Made by a program: the position numbers and the translations under genes
Assembly (NCBI GenBank): GCA_003254925.1
Contig: QANZ01018265.1
Location: 10,212-74,211 of the forward strand
Source: Chamaecrista fasciculata
Lineage: Eukaryota > Streptophyta > Magnoliopsida > Fabales > Fabaceae
Direction of reading: 5' to 3'
Length of the DNA stretch: 64,000 nt
Shown: in pieces, positions 22,791 through 35,576 of the stretch
Layout of the letters: each line of letters starts with the position of its first letter
Position numbering within the stretch: position 1 is the first letter of the stretch
Notes under the pieces: generated by a model
The model's input: the letters and a program-made list of their open reading frames with translations, nothing else
Databases searched by the model: none
What the model was told of the DNA's origin: nothing

Positions 22791-23534
22791 ATCATCTTCG
22801 TTAATCGAAGTATCCAAGAAAGTGGGGTTGTTGAGAATTTAGATTGCTTCCGATGATGGTACTTGTAGGATTCACTGACCTTTTATTTAGCATTCAATGG
22901 CTGCACCTTTGACTCTATTACTTGATCATCTTTGATTTTGCAAGGGATTTTTGTACCTTTAGTTGAATCCTTGCATTTGATTTGTTTCGAAATATTTATA
23001 TACATCAGAAATAATGGAAAATTAAAATCTTATGTATATTTCATTGCTTGCAACTCATATTAGATTCTTGACTATGGTGAAGAAAAGAAACAAAAGTAGC
23101 ATACGTGTGATTGCACACAAGTTGAATCACATCAATTCCTGAATGCATGTGTGCATGCACTCATCATCTCTTTCACATCCCATAATATAAATACCTCAGT
23201 TGCAACGATTATATAGCAACGGAAAGAGAAGCATACCATCATTTATTTACCCTTCAATAATATAGTGCCTCTCTTACATCTCTTTCAAGAGCTTCTTCCA
23301 AATCCCTCATCGCCTTCTTCTTCTTTTTCTTCTTCTCTTCTCCGGTGTAATTGACACAACCATTGATTTATAATCATACAAAATTCAACTATCATTTAAT
23401 CTGATTTATGTTAGGGACATGAAGAAAATATAAAATGCATTAATTTAGCAATCAAAATTTAATATGTTTACTTTTAAAAAATGTAGAATTTCAAATCATT
23501 CGCAAATAATAATCATCAATTTTAATTATAAATT
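22791..23534. promoter_or_regulatory. Gene-free stretch with an orphan promoter-like segment
   Basis: No coding gene is visible. TATAAATA at 23186-23193, followed 30-150 bp downstream by a CTTCTTC-rich, leader-like stretch (about 23270-23342), looks like a plant core promoter plus 5' UTR, but no open reading frame follows. It could be a promoter fragment left by truncation, or chance in AT-rich DNA. Confidence 0.25.
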
Positions 23535-23539
23535 AGAGT

Positions 23540-23745
23540 AATTGATGATAATTGATTGTAGCATGTCATTAGATGCGATAATCATGCTTGGACATGACGA
23601 AAGTTATTGATTTAAATAACACATCAGCAAATTTTTCCTACATGGCCATATCATATTGTTGATGTTGCAAGAAAGATTCATTTTATTGGTCGATGGACAT
23701 CCTAATTATTCATCAATAATGAATCATTAATACCCGTCATAAATT
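23540..23745 (+). repeat. Local duplication, copy 1 (copy 2 at 24433-24617)
   Basis: About 190 bp, including GCGATAATCATGCTTGGA, ATGACGAAAGTTATTGATTT and GGTCGATGGACATCCTAAT, is repeated in the same order and orientation at 24433-24617 with scattered substitutions. The foldback MITE at 23892-24322 lies between the copies. Confidence 0.85.
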
Positions 23746-23891
23746 TGAATTAAATTTTCATAGAATTTTGCATATGTGTTGATACATGATTGACCAATTA
23801 GTAATAAATTAGTTTTCTCATATATGCCACCTGGCAGTCTCTCACAGTCAATCTATTTGAGGTCTGCTATTAGTATTATATATTAGATATA

Positions 23892-24322
23892 GGGTAACTT
23901 ACACTTTGGTACCCTCTGGTTTGACCCTATTTTATTTTGGTACCCTGTGGTTTGAAACCTGACACTTTGGTACCCTGTGGTATTCTCCATTAACACTTTA
24001 GTACCCTTTGGAGCTATTTTGTAATTTCAACTATAATAAATTTTACAAAAATTACATATTGACCCCAAATTTTTTTTTAAAATTTTCATTTTAGTCCCTA
24101 GATAATATGTATCTAGGGACCTATTTGTAATTTTTTGAAAATTTATTGGGGTCAATATGTAATTTTTGCAAAATTTATTATGGTTAAAATTACAAAATAG
24201 CTCCAAAGGGTACCAAAGTGTTATTGGAGAATACCATAGGGTACCAAAGTGTCAGGTTTCAAACTATAGGGTACCAAAGTGAAATAGGGTCAAACCACAG
24301 GGTACCAAAATGTAATTTACCC
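23892..24322. mobile_element. Foldback MITE, GGTACC family (Mutator-like)
   Basis: 431 bp with long inverted arms. It starts GGGTAACTTACACTTTGG and ends CCAAAATGTAATTTACCC, with repeated GGTACCCTGTGGTTTGA units in the left arm and their complements in the right. Flanks TTAGATATA and TTAAATATA make a 9-bp duplication with one mismatch, suggesting a Mutator-like origin. No transposase. A second copy lies at 52002-52401. Confidence 0.75.
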
Positions 24323-24449
24323 TTAAATATATATATATATATATACATTTTGATGATATTTGATTGTAGGGTCAAACCACAGGGTACCAAAATGTAATTT
24401 ACCCTTAAATATATATATATATATACATTTTGATGATATTTGATTGTAG
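24286..24449 (+). repeat. 82-bp tandem duplication across the MITE end
   Basis: AGGGTCAAACCACAGGGTAC onward through the TA microsatellite to TGATTGTAG occurs twice in tandem (starts at 24286 and 24368). The copies differ mainly in TA-repeat length. The duplication includes the last 37 bp of the MITE, so it happened after the MITE inserted. Confidence 0.85.
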
Positions 24450-24617
24450 CATGCTATTAGACGCGATAATCATGCTTGGAGATGACGAAAGTTATTGATT
24501 TAGATAACACATCAACAAATTTTCTTACATGGCCATATCATAGTGTTGATGTTGCAAGAAAGATTCATTTGATTGGTCGATGGACATCCTAATCATTCAT
24601 CAATAATGAATCATATA
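24433..24617 (+). repeat. Local duplication, copy 2
   Basis: Second copy of 23540-23745, about 890 bp downstream, ending at CAATAATGAATCATA. Small differences show that the duplication is not recent. Confidence 0.85.
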
Positions 24618-24822
24618 TTCGTCGTGTTTAAGAAGGTTTAAGGGTGGTCCCGATGGAACCCAATAATTTTGACAAGGTTAGTATAATTTTACTATGGCTA
24701 GATTAATTAAAAAACTAAGTTCTGTTGGCAGAGAAGTGGCGTGTTTCCCTCTACTTCTTCTTCCTCTCTTAGTATAGACAGTTTTCAAAATCAAGATGTA
24801 GTAAATAACTCTGAGTTAGTAA

Positions 24823-25740
24823 TTAGAGAAGCTGAAAATAGGTTAGTAAATTGGACTCTACCGTAGAACAACTCCAAGGTGATTTACTAGCTCTAATTAA
24901 ACCTCTATCTAATAATTCTTGAATTTTCTTTTTACAATACTCTAAAGTTTCTTGGTTCATTTGAATAGGACGAGCCTTAGTAGAAATTTTCTTTTCATCA
25001 AAACCTTCTTCATAGGGTAAAGTTACTACATGTTTCTTTCTATCCCAAAAAGCATTAGGGTGTTCAACACAAATTTCTTTTTCAAACTTTTTAAGTAGAT
25101 TACTAACACGATCAACAATTATCCAGGTCTCTAAATGTTCTTCTATACGCTTATAATGTATCTCTCTATTAAGAAAGTTAATATGTTTTTGTTTAGACTC
25201 TATACAAACATCTTTAAGCATTCTATTTAATTTTATAATATTGTAAAAGAAAGTGGATTAGTTGTTTCTGCTAAGAAAATGAAATTGTTTTTAACTAAGA
25301 TTAGATTTCTAGGTTTTGAGATATATCAAGGAACCATCCAGCCCATCAGTAGATCTATAGAGTTTTCTGATAAGTTCCCGGATAAGATAATAGATAAAAA
25401 TTAGTTACAGAGATTCTTAGGATGTTTAAACTATGTCTTTGAATTTATTCCCAATCTTAGAATAATATGTAAACCTTTATTCATTAGGCTCCATAAGAAT
25501 CCTCCCGAATGGTCCAGTGAGATGACTCAAGTAGTTAGAAACCTTAAGCAAGTTCTAAAGTCACTCCCATGTCTGGGAATTCCTGACCCAGAGGCCTTTA
25601 TGATTATAGAGACAGATGCTTCAGATATAGGATACGATGGAATTTTAAAGCAAAAAGTTTCACAAAAAGAACAAATTGTTAGATACCATTCTGGTACTTG
25701 GAATGAGGCCAAATCTTAATATAATACTATTAAAAAGGAA
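24823..25740. mobile_element. Endogenous pararetrovirus fragments (Caulimoviridae), two pieces in opposite orientation
   Basis: The minus-strand piece (24823-25221) encodes sequence of the kind just before and into a caulimovirid reverse transcriptase (KARPIQMNQETLEYCKKKI, GLIRASKSPWSC). The plus-strand piece (about 25240-25740) encodes the later RT and RNase H region (GCLNYVFEFIPNL, ETDASDIGYDGIL). These are characteristic of Caulimoviridae endogenous copies in plant genomes, possibly florendovirus- or petuvirus-like. The two pieces face opposite ways, showing rearrangement. Broken fossil; only a small part of a viral genome is present. Age not estimated. Confidence 0.75.
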
Positions 25741-26336
25741 ATTCCTGCTGAAACGCGTTCTTCTCCGTTCACGAACCTAGCAAGCTTCGTCGCAGTATCG
25801 TGTTCCTAATTCAAGCTCCCTCTTTTTTTTTATAATAAAAAAGAACTTGGCTAAAATTGCAAAAGAGTACACCTTGGAATTCATTCTAATCTGGTTCTGT
25901 TAATTTAGATGGAAAAAGACCATCTGGGACCCTATTTGCTAACGGAGGAAACCACAAGGCCCCAATTTGACACTTTTTAAACCATAGAGACCTTATCTGA
26001 AAATGGGCCAAACCACAAGGCCCTTTTGTGTAATTTACCCTAAATTTAAAGTAAAGTTAAATTAAATCACAAGAGAGTAATATAGTCTTTAGAAAAAAAA
26101 ATCAATAAGATCATTTAATGCAAATGATTTGATTTTCTATTTTTACGGTTTTCAATGCATCTTAAATGTCCCCTAACATGTGCCCTAAAGGCACGTTTTA
26201 GATAGTTCCATATAAATAAAGGCCAACAAGCCTTTAAATATAAAGGTCTGCTGGCCTCGTCTGCTGTGCAGACATGGGTGCTCTACACTGGATTGACACG
26301 TGTCAGTCCACTATAGAGTAAGTTTACTTATCTTAA

Positions 26337-26371
<35 letters not shown>

Positions 26372-27384
26372 NAGTTCAAGGTTCAATGGTCTAACCGGGA
26401 TCGGATCGTTAATAATTAAATAAATTAAAAATAATATATTTAATATAATATAATACAAATATACTAATAAATATTAAAAATATATAATAAACTCTTTAAA
26501 TTTAAGCTTTATTGAGTAAGAAAGTGAGAACTAAGAGAATAAAAAATCAAAGGTTGAAGTAAAAACTACTATGTACAGTATTATTATGAGTCTAAATACT
26601 AAAAATAAATAAATAATATATTATATTTATTACAATAAATAATACATAAAAATCTATTAAAAAATATTTATAATTTTTTTTTACTATTTATTTAATTAAA
26701 TTTAAAATCTCGTGTGATGTGTAGTGTTGGAAGATGAAACCACCACCTACTCTTATAATAAATACTAAAGCTCAGTTAGTTCGTTTGCACTAATAATAAA
26801 ATTATATTAAATTATAATTGTAATGTGATTATAATTTGAGTGATTATTTGTTGATATGTTATTTGGATGATTGTTGATTATTTGGTGTGAAATTATTGAA
26901 ATGGGTATGTAATGATCGTGGTTGGCAGATAGAAGGTAAGGTATGGGTAGAAATGGAAGAGAAAGTTGGAAAAAGTGGAATGTTATTTTAAAAAAAATCA
27001 AGAGTTGTTTGGATGAGATTATTGATTATTTAAAAATATGATTATATTACAGTTTGCCTCGGGAAATGCAATAATCTGATTATTTGAGAAGTAACTCTTA
27101 AGATTGTTTTTGCCTACAAAATGGTCGATCGGGAAGGACTAAATGCGTATATTCATTGCGATCGCAGCCCGACGTTCGGTCGACCGTTTTGTATTAGAGT
27201 ATATTGATTGCAATCGCAGCCCTCGCCTATCCGTGTAACGGTCTAAGCGAAGACTAATCTCATTCGGACCTCAGAGATGAAATGGTCAGAGCCCTCCCAA
27301 CAATATTATAAGTTTTTAGTTTATAATTTTTAGAAATTAGCAATCCCATAGTTTGAAATTTTAGGCCAGTATTCCAGAGAGGAT
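25741..27384. other. Gene-free AT-rich repeat debris
   Basis: No gene seen. About 25900-26040 holds one arm of a MITE-like repeat ending GTGTAATTTACCCT. 26343-26371 is a poly-A run with one N. 26760-27300 is AT-rich with CGATCG-containing, pseudo-palindromic sequence around 27125-27250 that I cannot assign. Confidence 0.4.
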
Positions 27385-27510
27385 ATGATAATACAACAAG
27401 AACAAGGTTTGAGAGCACAACAAGGATTCAATGATGCAATTCAAATGGCTCAAATTAGAAAAGATATTTGTAATGAAATATGGAAGAATTACCAAAGAGC
27501 TCGTCGATAA
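27385..27510 (+). pseudogene. Short coding-like tail, possibly end of a PIF/Harbinger nuclease
   Basis: A 41-codon plus-strand tail (AIQMAQIRKDICNEIWKNYQ near its end) closes with a stop at 27508-27510. The pattern of a helical C-terminus with (R)xxI(C/A)NxxWxxY recalls the end of plant HARBI1-like nucleases, but I recognise it only weakly and see no catalytic domain upstream. It may instead be a fragment of another transposon gene. Confidence 0.25.
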
Positions 27511-28426
27511 TAATATTGTTAAGTAGAGGATTGAATTTTAATTTTTTTTTTCTATTTTTCTTTGTTATCAACATTCACTACAAATTTATATGATTTAACT
27601 AGCCTCCAACCCGCACAATGCGCGGGGCTTCAAGCCAGCAGATGCTTGAATAAAAAATAAAAATAAATCTGAAATTGAGAACGGAGAAAGACAAATAATA
27701 AGAGTTAACTCATAGTTAATTGAAAAATAAAAAAAAGTTCCCGACAATTTATATAATTGACGTAATGAAGCATGTAAGAAAAATCATAGGTTATAATATA
27801 GTGAACATAAATATAACCCGACGGGAGCATACGGTAATTCTTTAAGACTCGGTATAAACTAACAACCTATAAATGACTATATAAATGTAGAACGATAATC
27901 GAAAAAGAATTGAAAAAAAAAATGAGCCACAAAAGAATGAGGGTGAAAGTAGAATGTTTGACCACATCAATGAAAAAACCTTATCAAAAAAAATAATGCT
28001 ATGGAAAACAGTGGGATATACAACATACGTAGTGGTATGCATCCATGTAATTAGAACTTTCCCCACGGCGAATATGTATCAAGTGTAAAAAAAAGGACTA
28101 CTAAAGCCCAAATTCATATTACAGAATAAAAGTATATTTATCTGTAAATATATGTGTGTGCTTAAAAACATACTTATAACTCAAGCAGCGTAAATAAAGG
28201 AAGAACATAAAAACCAAATATTTCATTCAAACAAAAGAGGAAAGTTCATCCATAACAACGAAATAAAACTCCAATAGTAACGTGAGGAAAATGAATACGA
28301 TAATAAGAAAAGGAAGCATATTAACATGCCATTATGAAAATCTGAGTAAGCATGAAGAAAAAAAAGTATATCATTCTTACAATTAACCGAAAAGGAATAC
28401 TTGTTACCTAACAAAAAAACAAAGGT

Positions 28427-31400
28427 CTAACAAATGCTCTGCAAAACTTCACGATAAACAACGTTCTTAGTCTTGCCCGTTAAAGCACCATCGTCATGGC
28501 ATATCAAAATTTTTAAACCAGCCCTAGAACGAACTCTAGAGATTGCAACATAGAGTTGGCCATGTGAAAAAACCGGACGACAAAGATATAACCCAACGTT
28601 AGATAATGTTTGACCTTGACTCTTATTTATGGTCATTGCAAAACAAAGCATGATAGAGAATTGCCTACGTTGAAACTTAAATGGAAGTTTAAAATCAGAA
28701 GGCGTGATATTCATCCGAGCAATAAGTACCTTCTCGTTAGTGAACTTGCCAGAAGTGATAAAAGCCTCAATCACGTGATCACTAAGACATGAAACAATAA
28801 GTCTTGTTCCATTACACAACCCCAACGATCTGTCAATGTTACGAAGCAACATAATAGGAGCTCCAACCTTGAGAATGATCATATGATTATGAAGGCCAGA
28901 ACCCTTTACAGAATTCAAGAATTCTGTTGTGTACGTCTCACTATCATCCGATGGCGTCGTGTCTGAAAGACATATAGAGTCAGCACTAAGATACACTTTT
29001 TGCTCACCGGGGAGACGATCAAGCATGTAATCATTAATTTCACCTACGTCCTCTAAGGTTGGAGCCAAAATAGCTCGATCACCAAAGTAATCCAATATAT
29101 GATATCTATTGATAAAATCAGGATACGTTGAATTGGTGATTGCTTCAATAGGATCCGAACCAGAAGGAATAAGCAAATCGTCAGGAATCTTGACTTCAAA
29201 TTCACCATCAAATATTTCGTCACCGATATTACCGTCACCAATACTCAGAATAAATTTAGAGAACTCCCTCAAACGTAAGGAGTCAGGATCAGAACTATCT
29301 TGCGTAAGCCTCATATTCTTTGTTAAAAACAACACTCTGCAGTAAGACCAAATGTATGAAGAATTAATAGATGCGAACACTATATCTTGCCTTGTGCCCT
29401 TGGGAATGACTGGAAGTATCTGTCTAAAATCTCCACCAAAGACAACAACTTTGCCCCCAAAAATCAAGTCAGATGCAGCTGGGTCAATAACCCGCATTAT
29501 GTCCTTCAAAGATCTATCAAGCGATTCAAAGCAGTGTTTGTTAGTCATCGGAGCTTCATCCCATATTATCAACTTCGTATGCAATAGTAATTCAGCCAGA
29601 TCACTCCCTTGAGGAATATTACAAGTAGAATCTTCATGACATTGTAATGGAATCGCAAAACGTGAATGCGCAGTACGACCACCAGGAATAAGTTGAGATG
29701 CAATACCACTTGAATCAACTACAACAATAAACAAAGAAACATGAATTAACAGAAAAATATTTAAATCATCTGATGTTGGTCAATATAGTATAAAATGTCG
29801 GCTAACAAAGTATACTAATGCATTATTGTAAATATCGCCGATACGGAAAAACGAAACTATAACCACATAATATGAGATAGCTAATTCCAATGTTGTGTAA
29901 CGAACGAAATGGATAATGCGTACATAGGAATATATTTGTCTATATATATATATGAACAAATACAAACCCCAAAGGTAAAAAAACTATACAACATGATGTA
30001 ATGTGTAATAATAACAGAACGATCGTTAGTCAATAATTTACAATATATATAAACATTCGAAGTTGATCTAATCCACAAAAGTAATATCCAAAAAGAAAAT
30101 GGAATACAATGCAATGTATATATTGAAAGTTTATAATGTACAAAAACTATAGTAAAAAGAATAAACGCTAAATACAAAGAACGAAAGAACAAATACTTGT
30201 GTAGCAGAACTAATAAATTGAAAATAGATATTTTCACCTGAAGAAAATTAAATACAAGTACATAACTTATTTATATATACGTGATACACTACTACAAATA
30301 CTAATACGAAGACATAATAATATGTAAAACTAGTAACCAGCTAAAAGAAATTTATTGATAAAGATTACTATCTATAAGGATTTAAATAATTGATATATAC
30401 GTAGAACTCTAGGACAAAAAGCAATACAGAAAAACACGGGTATAAAAAATAACGTACCAGCCAATACAATTTGACCTTCAGAACGTAAGACAACAGTCAA
30501 CACTCTCCAGAGAAAGGTCTTCCCAGTCCCACCATGGCCATTGACAAAAAAAACACCACCGCTGCCATTATCAACTGAATCCTTAATAGTATTGAAAATG
30601 CTCAATTGTTCATTAGTCATTTTAGGATAGAGAGATTTAAATTCCTCTTTCAAATAGTCTTTGTCATAATCAAGTTCATCCAACATGAGAATATTAGAGC
30701 TGTTCTAAATAGAAAGCACATCTGGAATTGGCAAATGAGGATAATCTTGAAGGCTACGACCATTAGAACGGAGAATACTGTCTATGTCAATCAAAGCAAT
30801 CTCTTTAATACGTTCATCATCCAATCGTAAATCTGCCGTGGATAAATAGGGATTAAGTTAAAAATCAGACGAATAAATTACAAATATTATATACATGCTA
30901 ACAATAGACATTAAAAGCAAATGCAAATAAAATAATACCTGGGTTGCCATGAAGGTGTCGTTGTTTACTTAAAACATCATCGGATAAATACCTCCAAGTA
31001 CGCTCCCATACATAGAGAGGACAGGTGATGCTATTACTAAATAACATGCTTGCAAAAAGGCGACGCAGGTACGATCCGGAAGCCCAAACACTGGCTTCGT
31101 CAATGGCATCTATAAATTCCTTATCATCATCAAGAAGTCCCAAAGCATAACATGCATCTTTGAATGATGGATATGTAGTCCCACCAATAGTCCGAAAGTC
31201 TTTAAAAGATCTTGGGCCTTTACTAATGTTAAGCAAAATTCGAAGATAATGGGCTTCACCAGCTCCAGGAGCTACAAAATAAAGACGTCCAATAGAATAA
31301 CCCCTTGTTCTTGGGCGCCACTAACGCTCATTAGCATGGTACACAAATTTAGTAGGGAATTGAGCATAAGTCAACTCTCTGGCTTCTTGATATTTTTCAT

Positions 31401-33756
31401 TTGCGTCAAACCAAGCAAGGAACTTAGATGTGAGCCCATCACTACGATTGCATACATTGTCAATAGATTCATAATCGTGAAATACAATAGGCTGCTGATT
31501 AGGAAGATGAAAAGGCAATCACTCAACAGACGGTTTCCGTAACATTATTGGAAAACCCAAAATCCTCCAAGCACCATCACACGGAGATACATACCTACAT
31601 TCAATGTAATCACTAATCTCATCAATAGCATTTGTATCATCGTCATTATCCCTACGTTTGGAAAATACTGCAGTCACTTTATCATTGCCTTTGTTTATGT
31701 ATTTAAATAGGTATTTGATGGACCTAGATTGATTGCAATGTTCGACATTTATGTGAGCTTGATATCGGAGCAACAATGATAGATTGTACGGAACAACATA
31801 CCGATTGTCCAAATGAATTCCATTGCACTCCACAGTTACTCCATTGTCTCTACGTCTGTATTTGCAATAGCCATCCTCGTTAAAAGTTGTTCTATCAACG
31901 TACTTCTTAGGATTATGCTTGGAACACTTGTTATTAACCATGCATGGTGAACTTGGACGGGCTACACCGCATGGTCCATGAAGCATGAATGATCTGACAA
32001 CATCGTACAGAATAGGGTCCGCTTTCTGATCTGGAATTTCAGCTGAAATAACATCATCGACCTTATCAGGAGTTGTAAATTTGCAGGCTGGGTCAAGCCA
32101 GAGAAAAATATGTGCATGCGGAAGACCACGTTTTTGGAACTCAACCGTGTAGATCACTGCATAAATAATAACATGCAATTATTAATAATAGAAGGAAATT
32201 CGAATTGTCGAAAAACAAATAAATCTAGTTACACAAAATGGATAAGTGAAATATTGACATATTAAATTAAAACTGTAAATTGAGGTAAATAATTAATCCA
32301 TACCTGCGGTATAATCACCAAACAGTTTCCTCTTAGTTATCTCATTCACAAGATCGTCCAGTTTAACCTTGAACATCCGAACAATGAGGTCGGGCCGATC
32401 CTCAACTGTACAATTCAGCTGACTAAATAATCTTACAAGTTCAGGCCATTTCGGGTTACATGTAAATGTGATAAAAAGGTCCGGGAAACCTCTAACTGTA
32501 CAAATAGTCATTGCGTCTTGATAATTTTCTTGAATATATCTATCACCACCAACAAAAGAAGAAGGAAGTAATATCCGCTTACCCATAGATGAAGGTGCAA
32601 CATGACCATTATTTTTAGCCCGTGCCAGTCCCTCGTAACTTGAGACTCGTAAAATTGGCTGATTATGCCTCAAGAAATCAAGCCTCTGCTTTTCAGTAGC
32701 ACAATACCCATCAACTATAAACTGTTGAAGCAATTTACCAGAAATTAATATTGTTGGCGGTTCGCATATCCTTTGAAAAAGTCTGTATGCAAAGTATTGT
32801 TTCATTGACAGCTTGTCATGTTTTCTATTAAAATTGACTGATCCATCTCTATAACCTGTGTCTGGTCTATAGCCATCCTCACCATACGGGAATAGCAGAG
32901 GATATTGCAAAGGGAGGTATAGAGGATGTAGTTCAGATATACGTTGAAGCTTCCTGGATTGCGTCTCAACTATTATATCTCTATTACCATGATTAATGTC
33001 AATATCACCAACAATGAGGGCTGCAATCTCGGGGGCAGTAGGTAAGTTGAACACCCTCGGATCCGAATGACGATTCTTAATGAGCTTCAATTTGATGTTA
33101 GCTGATGCATTAGATTTCATCCTATGTTTAACTGAACGAAATACTTTGACAAGACCGTTGCATGAATCAAGTAATGACCCTAGTTGCATAACAATTGTAG
33201 CATCGAATTGTTCAGAAGACTTGGTATTCCTGCATTATATAGAAGATTGAAATAATGTGTAATGGAACAATCAATGACAAAAACAAAAAAAGCAATCGAA
33301 ACACTTAACACCTGGCATAAGACATACGATCAGAAACTTCATTACTCGTGTCATGTATGTACAATTGACAGAACCTTGGCGGATGACCAACTGGAGGAAG
33401 AAGACTTCCAATTTGATGGAAATTTTCACCATTCAATTTATAAACATACGGACCTCTCCCACTGTATATAGCATGGTTGACCTTGCCACCCATAGAGGTA
33501 AAAGCAAACATGTTATTGTATTGTCTTATATTTCGCATGAAGTGTTTACCCCGACTATCTACCTTGTTCATGAGATTTTCCAAAAGAGCAGGAAGTTTTC
33601 TCATTTTAGGAAGCTGTACTTTACCCATCATGCAACATAAAGAGAACTTCGGCCTAACTGGTTTTGATCTCTTGTCATTCCTTTCCTCATACAATAAGAG
33701 TGCTCCACAATACTCACACTCATAAACAGGTAAACCAACATCCCAATAAGCTGAAT
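28427..33756 (-). pseudogene. Helitron Rep-helicase (RepHel)
   Basis: Rolling-circle transposition protein. N-terminal zinc-finger-like segment with CEYCGALLLYEER near 33690-33725. Helitron_like_N region at 32293-33189 (SELHPLYLPLQYPLLFPYGE). HUH nickase motif RGLPHAHIFLWL near 32110. Tyrosine motif YLFKYINKGND near 31700. PIF1-type helicase Walker A (GHGGTGKTFLW, near 30530) in the exon ending at 30458. Walker B (LIIWDEAPM), [11 protein letters not shown] and [12 protein letters not shown]...AISRVRSR in the last exon (28427-29718). Splice sites at 30458/29718 join cleanly in phase. In-frame stops at 31519, 31321 and 30705 indicate decay, although all catalytic motifs remain. Introns separate the exons, as in plant Helitrons. 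Confidence 0.85.
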
Positions 33757-33839
33757 CAACAAATAAATCAATTGGTAAACTTTTACACGTCTAACAATCT
33801 CAAACATAAACATCACTATATCTAAATAGCAGAACGGAT

Positions 33840-35394
33840 ATAATACCTATATCGCGCGTGTTAGTGGAATTATTTACAGTGTTTACATCCGAAACCTCAG
33901 ACCGTGACAATACAGAAGACCATGTAGATGAATTAAAATTAAATTACACTAAATAAACAACAAATAGATGATGTAATATAGTCATAAGTTATCATAATGT
34001 GATGGTAAAAATGGACAACCAGCCGATATTAAAATTATTTATTATATGTACCTACCTGATTAGACTCGAATAATTCAAAAGTACAATGAAAGAAAAGTAA
34101 TATAAATGTGATATAAATGATAATGATAAATGAAGAAAGAAAATAAAAAAAATGATATAATTATAGGCGACGAATTACTTTTAGATTGAACAGACGGAGG
34201 GGTTCAACTAAATGTTGGTTGCCGGTTATTCGGATTCATTGAGCCTGGACAAAAGAGGGAAGTTATAAACAATTATACAAAGCCGGAAAAAGAGAAGAAT
34301 AACGTACAAATGTAAAGTATAACAAAAAAAATTCAGTTATAAGAAAGACATAAAATAATACAAAAATGACATAAAGAAACTCACTTAGCATATAAACAAT
34401 ACAGTGTTGAATTCCTCTACCAATTTTATTTTGGGCACCAGTAATATGAGTTGCATAATGAGAATTGTTTTTATATACAGATGTTTTACAGTTGAACTGG
34501 TATCAGAAATTGAACAGATGATTACTCGTATAAACATGCTAACTAAACAACCTTGTAATGAGTTTAATCCCAACAGTCTATCAATAAACCTCGAGTTGAT
34601 ATCTACTGATGCAGAAAAATATGTTGAAAGCAGTATTAAAATGATTGAAGTAAACATTAACACGTAAACAAAGGCGAAAAAATCATAGCTAACAAAGTAT
34701 AATATAACATGATCATAAGAAAACTCGAAAAGAACACTAACAATTAGTTATATCTGATAACGGAGACCCAGTGTCCGCCCGATTTCCGCTTTGTGCAATA
34801 AGTGTGCCTGGAAGTCTCGAAGTATGAAGAAACCTCGGTTAATCATATGCAAATAGCACATAGAATGACATTGTAACTATGCAGAATAAAAAAACGATGT
34901 GAATATTAAAGAAACCGTCCGTCAATAAAAAATTGAGTTGTGATAGACAAATCAATAGCAATGTATAATTACAACTGCAAGTTCTGGGTTAAAATAGCGA
35001 AACTAAAAGATATAACACCAACAATAATGGCAAAATACATAGTCAAATTAATCTTCGTGGTACACTTATGAGAGATACTGTAATTAAATAAAAATAACAT
35101 TACCTCGATCTTGATGAGATTGTAACCTTCTATATCTAGAAAGATCTAATGAATCGATTCTAAATCTCCTGTTCTCCTTGAAAATTTGTTGACGACTATT
35201 GTTATTGATATCCAAAATCTGGTCAGTATGTTGTGAACCACTATCAACTGCATGGACGACTGAAAAAAAAAATGTATGAAAAAGGAAAAATGACAAAAAC
35301 ATTAGGAAATATGACTTAAGAAATGTAAACGGATTTTGCGTTAACCACATAAACACTCAAAATAAAGAATATCTAGACAGGCTATTTAATAAGA
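33840..35394 (-). other. Helitron 5' region with short exon-like pieces
   Basis: Minus-strand segments bounded by plausible AG acceptors and GT donors occur at about 35104-35262 (after a T-rich run and CAG), about 34760-34805, about 34170-34235 and about 33840-33930. They look like the small N-terminal exons of a plant Helitron gene but carry no recognisable domain. The rest is AT-rich intron-like sequence. Confidence 0.4.
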
Positions 35395-35566
35395 TATATA
35401 GTATCCTCTCAACTCCGAAGGTGGTCCCTCAGTCCCTCACTACTTTTACTACTACAACGACTATAATTGCTTGTGAATAAAAAGATGAGTCCCATCATTA
35501 GAGCATTATATATATATATATATAATGGTGATAATTGCATATTTTGCGGTACAAGTGAATAGTAAA
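35395..35566. other. Short gene-free spacer
   Basis: Host sequence between the Helitron and the SINE, with a TA microsatellite at about 35507-35524. Nothing else seen. Confidence 0.6.
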
Positions 35567-35576
35567 GTACTTTTTT

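Larger units (their letters stand above)
27598..35394 (-). mobile_element. Helitron, autonomous-type, decayed
   Basis: On the minus strand the 3' end reads CCCGCGCATTGTGCGGG (hairpin), then a short spacer and CTAGT at 27598-27602, the canonical Helitron terminus, followed by host T. The 5' end is placed at TC (35394) preceded by A, giving insertion between A and T and a length near 7.8 kb; this end is less certain because TC is a weak signal. Inside are a multi-exon Rep-helicase gene (28427 to about 33756) and further upstream exon-like pieces (about 33840-35262), including an exon at 35104-35262. Three in-frame stops in the Rep/linker region suggest it no longer moves itself. Confidence 0.85.

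Noticed and set aside
34385-34667. Overlapping sense and antisense ORFs in the Helitron 5' region
   Set aside because: AT-rich hydrophobic readings with no match to Helitron proteins; more likely intron.
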